This document shows positions 54,456 to 64,000 of a stretch of DNA of 64,000 bases, piece after piece (within the stretch, counting starts at the first letter, position 1; each line of letters starts with the position of its first letter). The notes under the pieces are model-generated. The model was not told the origin of the DNA. It saw only the letters and a list, made by a program, of their open reading frames with translations, and did not search any database. A program made the position numbers and the translations under genes. This stretch comes from an uncultured Mycoplasmataceae bacterium (GTDB lineage Bacteria > Bacillota_I > Bacilli_A > Mycoplasmatales > Mycoplasmoidaceae): the NCBI GenBank assembly GCA_900544585.1, contig UQVX01000001.1, positions 62,001 through 126,000 of the forward strand, given 5' to 3'.

Positions 54456-56108
54456 ATGAGCTATGATTTCATCTTAAATAAATCTTTTTGAGAGACAAAT
54501 TTTGCCCCAAAAATAAAAGAACTAACTGATAACTTTATCACAGAGTTAAAAAATGATCCTAACTATATAAGTTATCGTGAGGCACAAGATAACTATGATG
54601 AATCATTAAAAAAATATGAGCTTAAACACAATTCAATTTTGTATTTTTTGGTGTGTTTAGGATTATTTTTTTCTTTCATCTTAATCATCCCCTTCTATTG
54701 GAATTGAAAAACATTCCAAAAATTAAGACAAAACAGGGATGAACTTTTAGCTAACATTGACAACTTAGCAAAAGTTTGTGTGGCTAAAACAAACGAATTT
54801 GCCCAAAACATTAGTTTAACTAATTACATTAAAAGTATTAATGCTTTAACAAAGTTAAAAAGGATTGGTCCAATCACAACTGAATTAGCCAATGAAATCA
54901 ACCAATGGTCTTTATTTAATTTAAATTATGATGAAAAGATCAATCCCCATACTACTTCATGATGTGTTTGAGATAACAATAAAATAGTCATTGAGCATAG
55001 CAGTCAAACATGTGTGTGAACTGAGAAAACATATAGTGGTTCAATTACTGTGCCTCGCATTATTCCCACATCAAAAGGTCCAATTATTAGATACAAAACA
55101 ATTACTGAATATTACACCCATCCATATGTGGTAATTCAAAGCAAAAACATTAAGCACTTTGCTTTTTTACAATCATGTGAGGCACTTGAATTTAAATACC
55201 TTGAAGAAAGAATGGTTAAAACTCGCTTCTCACGTGATAAGGCAAAATTAGAGAATGATGAATTTGACACTCGGTTTAAATGAGAATACAACAATGAAGC
55301 CCAGTTTAGAATGATTTTTACACCTCATAAACAGGAGATGTTTCTAAATGAATATCATTTAAATAGCAACCATGTTTCAGATGCTGATACCTTAAATAAA
55401 ACATCATTATTTTTACACAATAATTATCACAATTGTGAACAACATTATGAATGGTGATTGTCATATGATTTAAATAAAATTATTACTAAATTTATAGATG
55501 ACCCAAATTTAGATTTTAAGTGGTTAGCTGCTGAGATCCATGACTGTGTGAAAAACTATGTCTATAAATTGTTTGAGTCAATCAAGCATTTATGAACTAC
55601 ACCAATCATGTATTCTGAAAATCATAAAAATATTATTAATCAAGCTAGTAGTCAAAATTATTGTCATTACTACCCATATTATATTTTGACCAACGTTATT
55701 AAACTACCCATCATTAAAAAGGATACCAACTGTTTTAATTTATTAGTGTCTAACGATGTGTGCGTCTCTACACCTATCTTTAAGATTTACAGCTCAAAAT
55801 TTATTGGCACATCATATTCTTATGTCTCTAAGGTTAAAAAAGTAGGGAAGGTCCCTATTGATTACATTGATTGTATTCCAAGTCAAAAAGATTTCAATTT
55901 TTACTATATTCAAATCAAATATCCTAATGTTAATGAACACAAAAACATTCAAACCAAAATGGATGAGTTAATAAAGGCTCATAACATCAAAATTTATCTT
56001 GATGACAATTTCATTGTAATCGTACCTAACCAAGATGTTTTATTATCTGCTGTCCAGCAGTGGTTCAATGAAATTTATGAAGCCCTTTATGGTAGTAAAG
56101 CCATGTAG
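54456..56108 (+). CDS. DUF3137-like membrane protein
   Basis: A 550-aa protein. Residues 1-57 are helical and charged, followed by one or two membrane helices (~60-82). A soluble region follows with EFDTRFKWEYNNEAQFRMIF, the 'F(D/E)xxFxV...Arx(I/L)LTP' pattern of DUF3137 proteins that partner LemA. The C-terminal ~170 residues are a second domain with no recognised relatives and is much longer than ordinary DUF3137. Several UGA Trp codons. Three nt after lemA, so co-translated. Confidence 0.65.
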
Positions 56109-56440
56109 GCTGGTTTAATTCATGTCTAACTTATTTATAAAATATATCTAACTATACTTTTGGCACTACTATGATTTTTATAGTGGCCATAAGCATTAGT
56201 CAAGCTTAACTTAGTTAAGTAGTTTATTTAACTCTAGATACTAAGTTTATATAGCAAGCTATATAATATGTGTTTCTAGCTTTAGTCATAATTTCACCAC
56301 ATTATTTTTTCATGCTCATTGTGTACCATTATGTTGTTTAGAATAATATGCTGGTAATAAAATTAAAACTACTTCTCTAACTAAACAACTAAATTAAGTG
56401 AAATGTTTATAATTAATTGATTTTTAAATATTATCTAAAT
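56109..56440. other. gene-free spacer with short repeats
   Basis: 332 nt with no coding signal. It has an imperfect inverted repeat GGCACTACTATG/ATAGTGGCC (56161-56187) without a T-run, and several AGTTAAG/CTTAACT-type short repeats around 56200-56235. The region could include the 3' end of the lemA operon, but I cannot place a clear terminator. Confidence 0.4.
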
Positions 56441-56445
56441 TAACT

Positions 56446-56517
56446 TATAATTAATGTAGAGCAATTTAAATTAAATAGTGAGGTGTGAGCCAAAATCACA
56501 TCTTGCTATTTTTTTAT
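56446..56517 (+). ncRNA. short transcription unit 2 (candidate small RNA or terminator)
   Basis: A -10 element TATAAT (56446-56451) is followed by TAGAGCAATTTAAATT (56456-56471). Then comes a 15-bp stem (56474-56488 with 56496-56510; three G-U pairs) with a 7-nt loop and a T-run. Predicted RNA ~60 nt. Promoter and start resemble 53580-53619. The hairpin also sits at the 3' end of the minus-strand HNH gene and may terminate it, so an independent RNA is not proven. Confidence 0.45.
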
Positions 56518-56524
56518 TGCCATC

Positions 56525-57469
56525 TTAGATAGGATAAGTGTGATTACGGTATTTTAAGAAGTCATTAATTTTAGTATACTTAGATGACTGTAAAACTTCA
56601 TAGCAAGTCTCAAACTGTTTTAGTCTTAAATAATATTCACTAGTCTTAAATGATTTGGCAAATTTAACAGTCCAATCCTCATTAAATGTAAAGTAATGTT
56701 TCTCAAATAAAATCTTGTGGTTAGCACATAATGTAATCCCATTATCAACACTATATTTTTCTATATTGTTTAAACAATCATGAGTTGATTTAAAACGTGC
56801 TACTTGCAATAGTTCTGGTTGTTGTTCACAACAAATGACACATTTTTTATCCCGGTCTTTCACTTGTTTGATGAAAGTATGTTGGTATTGGCTTTCATTA
56901 TTAAAATGAGTATTACAATTATGTACCACCTGGTCATGTAATGCTGTGACCACTATTTGGTCAAAATTATCTAGGATCTCATCTTTATATAATGAGTATG
57001 TTGGCACACATTTTTTTAATGTTTTATAAGCATGTTGTAAGATCCAATGTTTATATGCTTCTCATTCATTTGGATTAGCTTCTAAATTAATTGTAATGGT
57101 GTGAACATTTTTATCTACTTGCCATAAACCATTACACCAATCAATCTTCTTTGCTGGCATCCTAAAAATATTGTCTAATAATAATTTACCTACCTGTTCA
57201 TTAAATCCCAAATTAATCAACTCACACTTAGACTTTTGCTGTCTGAGTTGTTCAAACAAATATACATCACTAGTCAAAAGGTTATAATAAGTTTTTAAAA
57301 TATTAGGTTGATTGATGTTTATGGGGTGGTTAAAAACCTTATGTAGGGGTGTGTTTGTAAAAATAGCAATGATTAAAGCTGGTTTATATGGATAAGAATA
57401 ACCATGGTTTAAAGGAGCATTTCTATCTATTGATCTGAAAAAATCATTTAGTTTTTGGCTATTAATCAT
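56525..57469 (-). CDS. orphan HNH endonuclease-like protein
   Basis: A 314-aa protein when started at ATG 57469 (MINSQKLNDFF). An upstream in-frame Met at 57529 would add a hydrophobic leader and lacks a good ribosome-binding site. Residues 20-40 (LNHGYSYPYKPALIIAIFTN) resemble the 'apHKPxLLLall' N-terminal domain of HNH restriction proteins. Near residues 215-270, CVICCEQQPELLQVARF and NGITLCANHKILFEKHYFTF give Zn Cys pairs plus N and H of an HNH finger. No methyltransferase is adjacent, so it may act on modified or foreign DNA. A UGA Trp joins the halves. Confidence 0.65.
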
Positions 57470-57571
57470 AACTATAAATATACCAAAATTATTGAAGATA
57501 AAAATGGTGATCAAATTTGGAATAGACAAAAAAATCTATCCACATAAGTGAATAGATTAATAATTTTAAAA

Positions 57572-57648
57572 TGGCGCACCTAAAGAGATTCGAACTCCTG
57601 ACCGTACGCTTAGAAGGCGTATGCTCTATCCTACTGAGCTATAGGTGC
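57572..57648 (-). tRNA. tRNA-Arg (anticodon UCU)
   Basis: A full cloverleaf on the minus strand: acceptor GCACCTA/TAGGTGC, D-arm GCTC...GAGC, anticodon stem ACGC/GCGT with loop CTTCTAA (anticodon TCT), T-arm with GTTCGAATC. CCA is encoded. It reads AGA codons, the main arginine codons in this genome. It lies at the right edge of the accessory island; no duplicated 3' end was found nearby. Confidence 0.95.
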
Positions 57649-57675
57649 AATTAACAATAAATATTATATATAAAT

Positions 57676-57698
57676 AAAAAGTAGAAATACTACTTTTT
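57676..57698 (-). terminator. intrinsic terminator overlapping the nadD stop
   Basis: A perfect 9-bp stem AAAAAGTAG/CTACTTTTT with a 5-nt loop. On the minus strand it ends in a T-run and overlaps the last codons of the nadD-yqeK gene, ending the parE-to-nadD transcript before tRNA-Arg. Confidence 0.8.
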
Positions 57699-58763
57699 AG
57701 AAAGATTAAATTGTAATCAATTATATAATTCTATAAAACATAAATTAATATCCTTATAAGCTAGTTTTCGATAATAGTTAATATCCTTTCCAAACACATC
57801 GTTATCTGTTCTATTTGCTTCTAATTTATCTGCTAAATATAAAACTTTATCCAACAATGTTGGTTCATCATGAAAAAAGTCAAATGGCTTAGTGTGTCTT
57901 GCAATTGCATTTAAAATATTTTGATTATTGAATCAATATTTTTGTCTTAATTCATATGCACCAATATAACCATGTAAAACTTTTACATGTTCATATTGAT
58001 TAATTCCTAAAATATTTTTTGCAATTTCTTCTTGTTTTGAATAATCCATCTCTTTAGAAATATCATGATAAATTCCACATGTGTAAGCTAAATGAATTAA
58101 CTCTTTATTGTAATGACTCATTAAATCACTAGCCATATAAGCCACTCTTAATGAGTGTTGAAAGCGATGCTCGCTCATTAAAGGTTTTATTCTGTCAATA
58201 GCATATAATCCATAATCATTGATATAGTTTAAAACTTTTTCATCTAATAAATAAGGTAAAGGTTGCTTTCTAATTTGTGAACTGCTAATAGGAAATTTTA
58301 AACCAGAAATAATGATTGGATCACAATTTATGTTTGCATTTAGCGCTTCATTATTATCTCTATTAGCAACAACAATTTTTACTAATTTTAAGATATCTTC
58401 ATATTGATGTCATAAATGCAAATTTTTATATTGATCTGCCCCCATTAGCCAATAAAACTCTGTATTTGGATACAACTTAACAAAATGTTTTATTGTGTTA
58501 ATACTATATGAAGGTTCATTTGATTTTAATTCAAAATCGCTTACCTCAAGATCGCTTTCATTTGCTAGTGCAATCTTAGTCATAATTAAACGATGGTCAC
58601 TTGATACTGGTCGATTTTGCATTTTTAACGGACTTACATTATTAACTAGGACAATCGTTTTAGTAGGATTAATGAGCTTTTGTGCTTGCTTTAAAATTTC
58701 ATAATGTCCATTATGAAAGGGATCAAATGTACCACCAAACAACAAGATTTTAGATGATTGCAT
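57690..58763 (-). CDS. nadD: nicotinate-nucleotide adenylyltransferase fused to YqeK-type HD domain
   Basis: A 357-aa two-domain protein. Residues 1-190: NadD, with GGTFDPFHNGHYE (10-22, HxGH), LMGADQYKNLHLWHQYEDIL and ISSSQIRKQPL (ISSTxIR). It adenylates nicotinate mononucleotide in NAD synthesis. Residues ~195-357: HD-superfamily hydrolase with HRFQHSLRVAYMA and GIYHDISKEM, like YqeK, which hydrolyses Ap4A. The fusion also occurs in M. genitalium. UGA Trp codons separate the pieces. Its start overlaps yqeH by 14 nt. Confidence 0.9.
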
Positions 58764-59844
58764 ATTTATTTAAATTCACTCCAACATTCTTTCTAATTCT
58801 TATTGTAATTAGTTTAATACCTTTATTTAAGCTTATTAATCCTAATCCTTCAATACTTATATTATGTTTCTTATTCGGATCTAGCTTAAATTCATGATTG
58901 ATAAATTCACTATTTGCTTGATCTAAATAACTCACTTCAGTATTATTTGTTTGAGCTTGAGCTAAATTTTTATCAGCATTAATTGTTTTCATTCTCTTAA
59001 TTTTGATTTCATTACTGAAATAAAATGTGAATGTAGTTTTTATCCCATCAAGATAACTTAAATATCCTAATCCTGAAAACATCAATGTTTGATTGGGAAG
59101 AATGAAAAAATTTGTTGGTTTATGATTTTTTCAATTAGATATTTTTTTAATATTAACATCTGAAAGATAGTTGGTAATATTAGTTGGAGATAAAAATCCT
59201 GGTGTATCAATAATTTCATTTTTATCAATCTTAATTTTTTTAAGATTGATTGTAGTATTAACATATGGACTAATTGTTAATTCTGGTTGTAATTTATTAA
59301 CTTTAAATATTCCATTAATTAAACTTGACTTACCCACATTAGTTTGACCAACAAAAATTGCTTTCAATTTTTGTTTATTAACCATTGAAATTTTTTGATA
59401 AAGACGCTTCAGGCTAGAATTATTGTTTTTAGAAGTATATAAAATTTTTGGATTATCAAATCCATAATTCTCTACTGTTTTAGTAATAAATTCATTTGTT
59501 AATTTTGCATTATATTTTTTAGGTAAACAATCCATTTTGTTTACAACAAAACATAAATTTTGTTGAAACGGTAATAAATCTAAAAAAATGGATTTATCTA
59601 AATTTAGCACATCTAAAATATGAAAAATGTATAAACCTTTAGAAAAATCTAATTGCTTGTAATTATTTTCAACCGTAGTAAGTGATAAATTGGAATTGTC
59701 TAATTTTTGATAGTAAATTAAATTAAAACATCTTTGACAATATTTAGTTTTATTTACATCATATTTTTTTACATAACCTAATTGTGAAGAATCATCATTT
59801 AAAATCGCTCCACAACCTAAACATTTTACATTATAAGATTTCAT
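58750..59844 (-). CDS. yqeH: circularly permuted ribosome-assembly GTPase YqeH
   Basis: A 364-aa GTPase needed for 30S assembly in Bacillus. It starts with a zinc finger, CLGCGAILN and KYCQRCFNL (CxxC twice). The G motifs are in permuted order: G4 NKMD (~110), then G1 GQTNVGKSSL (~170), then G3 DTPGFL. The C-terminal TRAP-like part follows a UGA Trp. ATG 59844 is preferred over the in-frame TTG six codons upstream. It overlaps both neighbours by 14 nt. Confidence 0.92.
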
Positions 59845-60403
59845 AAGTTTCTTTATTCTCAATGTCTTTTTTACTTGCTAATAAATTTTTATTTTGTAAA
59901 TAACTATAAATGTTATTTTCAATAAAATTTAAAAATCAATTACTTCTAGGTGTTGAATCGACTAGCGGTAAGGTTAGAATGGATTTAGCTTGAAAGCGAT
60001 TACTAATTCAAATGTCTGTCACTACTTGATCACCAATAAATAAAATATCACTACTACTCATATTGTATTTTTCAATAATCTTTTTTGTTTTATGTAAAAA
60101 TGGTTTTTTAGCATTATAGATAAAGTCATCAGGTTGAAGTTTTTGACAAAATTCAGTTACTCTCTTTTTAGTGTTATTAGAAACTACAACAAATAAGATA
60201 TTTTGTTTTTTAATAGCATTCATAAAATTTATTGCCATACTTGTTGGTGTTTTAGTGAAATGAGGTACTAGGGTGTTATCTAAATCACAAATTACCATCC
60301 TAAATCCCTGGTTTCATAAATTGTCAACATTAATTTCACTAATATTATTAACAAATAAACTAGGTCGGAAATAATTTAAAATTGCTAATTTACTCAATTT
60401 CAT
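59831..60403 (-). CDS. yqeG: YqeG family HAD phosphatase
   Basis: A 190-aa HAD-superfamily protein. After LAILNYFRPSLFVNNI (the YqeG-type N-terminus, LxPxxxxxsI) comes motif I VICDLDNTLV (~37-46), motif II VVSNNTKKRV and motif III/IV IGDQVVTDIW. yqeG directly before yqeH is the usual Firmicutes order. UGA Trp codons hide both ends. Its ATG lies 14 nt inside parC and its stop 14 nt inside yqeH. Confidence 0.88.
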
Positions 60404-62852
60404 AACTTAATTGTTCATCCTTAACATTATCACTAACAGATTTTGGTAGAATTGCAGCCTTATTTAAGTCTTCAAATAAATTATGACTATTACTATAACT
60501 AAAATAAGCATCGGTGATTATTTTGTCACTTTTATAATTATTAACACTAACACTATTCATTGTGTTATCACTATACATCAAATTAATAAATGATAAATTA
60601 TTGCCTCAAATACAATTTATTATTTTTTCTTGTGAGTCAATATCTACTATATTTTTACCAACAGCAACTCGTGAACTAACATTAAAATTAGTTAACTTTA
60701 CACTTTTAATTGCTTTATTTGTCACAATATAACAATTTAGCAACAATGTTTTTGACACCATTGCACAAACAAGATATTCTTGTGGTTTAAGCTTTATTGA
60801 TTTAACGCCACTAGCATTTTTTGTTAACAAAGGAATTTCTGCACTACTGAAACTATAACCTCTTGATTTGTTGTTTATTAATGTGACAAAATATAAACTT
60901 GACATTGAAATTAAACTCACAAAATTAATATGATCATCTAGTTTTAATTTGCAACATAAACTTTGTTTAATTTGTTTTGTATTAAAGGCTTCTGATAAAA
61001 CCATTTTTTTAATCAATCCATGTTTAGTGGTGATAATTAAACCATCGTTATCATTAATATCATCAACAATATTAGCAAAAATGATTTTATCATTGGCTGT
61101 TAAGTTCATATAACTATTAATGTGTTCACCAATGTCTTTTCATTTATAGGATTTAATTTTATGAATTGGTAGCATTAATGTTTTTCCTAATTGACTAATG
61201 ATTAATAAATTTTGATTAGTTTTACAAAGTTTAGAAAAAAAGACAAAATCATTAGTGTTGTGGCCTAAGTCACTAAAAAAGTTTGCTTCATACATTTTTT
61301 TGCTAACAGTTTTTAAATATCCATCTCGAGATAAAAACAAATAAATATCTTGTACATCCAAAATCTCAGCATCATTAATTTCTAATTTTTGAATCTCTGA
61401 AACAATTGTTGTTTTTCTTGGGATGTAGTATGTTTGTTTATAATTATGTAAAAGTTTTTTTAAAGATTCTTTTTGCAGTAATTCAGAATTAATTAATGCT
61501 TCTAATTCATTAATCATTTGTTTAAGTGCTTGTGATTCATGGATTAAATCTGTAATATTAGTCTTTGATAACCGATATAATCTTAAAACCACAATTGCTT
61601 CAGCCTGGTTGTCTGTAAAATTAAATTTATTAATTAAATTTTCTTTTGCATTTTCTTTAGAATCACTTGCTCTAATAATTTTTATTACTTCATCAATATT
61701 ATTAATCGCTAAAATTAGTCCATTAACAATTTCGTATCTTTTTTGACATTTTTTGAGATCAAAAATAGCCGTCTTTTTTTGAATATCTAAGGCATGTGTT
61801 ATGTAATGTTGTAATGCGCTAACAAGATCTAATAAAACAGGCTTGCGATCAACAATAGCAACAAAATTAACTGCATAATTAATTTGTAGATGGGTGTTTT
61901 TTAATAAGTAATTTTTAATAATTTCCAAGTTTTTATCTTTTTTAATATCAATAACAATATTGACACCATTTTTATCAGATTCATCTCTAACTTCAATTAA
62001 TCCACTAATTTTTTCTTCATACAAAATATCATTAAGCTCTTTAATGATTTGTGATTTGTTAGTATCATAAGGGATTTCATTAATGATGATTTGGTTAATC
62101 TTTTTATCATCATAATTAAAATTAATTTTTGATGAAATTAAAAATTTACCTTTTCCAGAATTATAAAAATCATCAATACCTTGTTGACCTTCGATGATCC
62201 CACCTGTGGGAAAGTCAGGTCCTGGGATTAATTTTTGAATTTGTTTAACTGTTAAATTAGGATTATCAATTAATGCACTAGCGGCATCAAAAATTTCACA
62301 TGGATTAAATGGTGGAATATTAGTAGCATACCCTGCAGCAATTCCAACTGCTCCATTAATTAATAAATTTGGAATCATGGATGGTAAAATTGTAGGTTCT
62401 TTTTCCGAATCATCAAAGTTATACGTAAAATCAACAGTGTCACTTTTGATTTTTTCTAACATTAATTGACTGACTTGGGACAAGCGACATTCAGTGTACC
62501 GCATTGCAGCAGCAGGATCGCCATCAATGGAACCATTATTACCATGCATGTCTAGTAGTGGTAAATTATTTTTCCATGATTGAGACATTCTTACCATTGC
62601 TTCATAAATTGATGAGTCCCCATGCGGGTGATACTTACCAATCACTTCACCAACAGTTCGAGCTGATTTTTTATATGCTTTATCAAAGGTTAGTCCTAGT
62701 TCATTCATGGCATATAAAATCCGGCGTTGAACAGGTTTTAAACCATCTCTAATATCTGGCAATGCTCTATCTTGGATAACATATTTTGCATAACGACCAA
62801 AACATTCACCAATAACTGAATCTAATGCTTGATTAACTACGTTTTTATTCAT
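60390..62852 (-). CDS. parC: DNA topoisomerase IV subunit A
   Basis: An 820-aa DNA-cleaving subunit. The winged-helix region includes HPHGDSSIYEAMVRM with D79, S80 and E84 (the quinolone-resistance positions of E. coli ParC, unmutated here) and the catalytic Tyr119 in AAAMRYTECRLS. GNNGSIDGDP is ParC-like, where GyrA has GNFGS. The C-terminal beta-pinwheel repeats (LFLSRDGYLKTVS, IVTNKAIKSVKL) continue across UGA Trp codons to an acidic tail. 5 nt after parE. Confidence 0.94.
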
Positions 62853-62857
62853 TATTT

Positions 62858-64000
62858 TTACTCATCATACTCAAAATTAACATTTTCATCAATTCATTTC
62901 TTTCTAGCAGTTGAATCTTCACCCATTAGTGTATCAACTTGTAAATCAGCGGCAATCAAATCAGTGATAGAAATTTTCATAAGTTTTCTTGTTTCAGGGT
63001 CCATTGTGGTTTCTCACAATTGTTCAGGATTCATTTCTCCTAGCCCTTTGTAACGTTGAACTTCATAATTCTTATACTCTTCTTTTAGATCTGCTAATTC
63101 ATTTTCATCTCAAGCATATTTGAATTCTTTAGGATTAGATTTTTTTCAAATTTTATATAGTGGTGGTTGCGCTAAGTAAATGTGGCCATGCTCAATTAAT
63201 GGACGCATAAAACGATAAAACATTGTTAGCAATAATGCTTGTATATGCGAACCATCAACATCAGCATCAGTCATAATGATTACTTTATGGTATTTAAGTC
63301 TATCTAAATTAAAATTTTTATCTATCCCTGTGCCTAAACATGTAATAATAGTACCAATTTCTTCATTTTTTAATACATCACTAAGTTTTGCTTTTTCAAC
63401 ATTGATTACTTTACCTTTTAATGGTAAAATTGCTTGAAATTTTTTGTTTCTTCCCAGTTTTGCTGATCCCCCAGCTGAATCGCCTTCCACTAAGAATAAT
63501 TCGTTTAATTCAGGTGTTTTTGATTGAGCTGGTGTTAATTTAGAACTTAAAATTTTCTCAGCTTGTTTACCTTTAGTTTTTCTTAAACTTTCTCTCGTTT
63601 TTTTGGCTGCAATTCTTGCATTTCTTGCAGCAATAATTTGTTTTATCAAGTTAAAACTTGCAGTTTTATTTTGGTCTAATCATTTACTAACAGCATCATC
63701 AACTACTTTTTTAGTAATTTCATAAGCACTTGGGGTAAATAATTTATTTTTTGTTTGTCCCTCATAAGTAATAATATTTTCAGGTACTTGCACAGAAATA
63801 ATTGCAATGATTCCTTCAATTATGTCATCACTATCTAAATTTTTTTCTTTTTCTTTTAATAATTTTCATTTTTGTGCATAATTATTGATTGCACTTACTA
63901 ACCCACTTTTAAAACCATTGACATGTGATCCACCTTCAATTGTTTTTACACTATTAGCAAATGAAATAATCATGTCGTTAATTTCATCAGTATACTGAAA
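62858..64000 (-). CDS. parE: DNA topoisomerase IV subunit B, C-terminal part (runs off the window)
   Basis: About 380 residues of the C-terminal half. The Toprim domain is clear: FLVEGDSAGGSAKLGR (catalytic Glu) and IMTDADVDGSHI (DxDxD). The end has [20 protein letters not shown]. The transducer segment IIAIISVQVPE and TIEGGSHVNGFKSG is at the window edge. The N-terminal ATPase domain lies beyond 64000. Order parE-parC is standard. ParE rather than GyrB is chosen from linkage to parC. Confidence 0.93.

Noticed and set aside
57470..57529. Upstream in-frame start for the orphan HNH gene giving a hydrophobic leader
   Set aside because: No ribosome-binding site, and a secreted HNH nuclease is unlikely; ATG 57469 gives a normal N-terminus.
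57572..57648. tRNA-Arg as an integration (att) site for the island
   Set aside because: No second copy of its 3' end was found in 44.3-57.5 kb, and no integrase gene is visible.

Overview
The window is about 64 kb of a very AT-rich genome that reads UGA as tryptophan. Nearly every conserved gene is interrupted by in-frame TGA codons that fall at expected Trp positions, for example in PepA, NrdA, PstCA and AsnS. This marks a mollicute (Mycoplasma/Ureaplasma-like). The order Cof-HAD, trpS, NAD kinase, EIIB-like protein resembles M. genitalium MG125 to MG129. The NadD-YqeK and PstC-PstA fusions are also typical of that side of the class. I do not name a species.

Region 1 (1-44.3 kb) is ordinary core chromosome. 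It holds leucyl aminopeptidase, dUTPase and an MdaB-like flavoprotein. Then come the infC-rpmI-rplT operon with an apparent attenuator, an unmarked minimal SRP RNA, prs-rnmV-rsmI-metG, and a phosphate operon (pstS-pstCA-pstB-phoU). The nusA-ylxR-infB-rbfA operon follows, then a class Ia-like ribonucleotide reductase pair (nrdB-nrdA), trpS/HAD, nadK, smc-ftsY-ylxM, metK, asnS-pgsA-gapN-coaX, tsf-pyrH-frr-uppS-cdsA-dxr, and polC. Genes are tightly packed. Many start codons lie inside the preceding gene, with overlaps of 8, 11, 14 or 20 nt.

Region 2 (44.3-57.5 kb) is an accessory island. It contains a nuclease-methylase fusion with a separate two-TRD specificity subunit (BcgI/type IIG-like), a ribbon-helix-helix protein, and a cytosine methyltransferase with an HNH endonuclease. 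A near-identical ~80 bp leader repeat flanks the first system, and its (AG)n tract puts the methyltransferase start codon out of frame. Further on are a membrane protein, a 67-aa coiled-coil protein behind an almost complete Shine-Dalgarno sequence, a decayed ParA and a decayed transposase. A LemA/DUF3137-like pair follows, flanked by two similar short transcription units (promoter, short leader, hairpin, T-run). The island ends with an orphan HNH endonuclease next to tRNA-Arg(UCU).

Region 3 (57.6-64 kb) returns to core genes on the minus strand: parE (cut by the window end), parC, yqeG, yqeH and a nadD-yqeK fusion. The last three gene junctions each overlap by exactly 14 nt.
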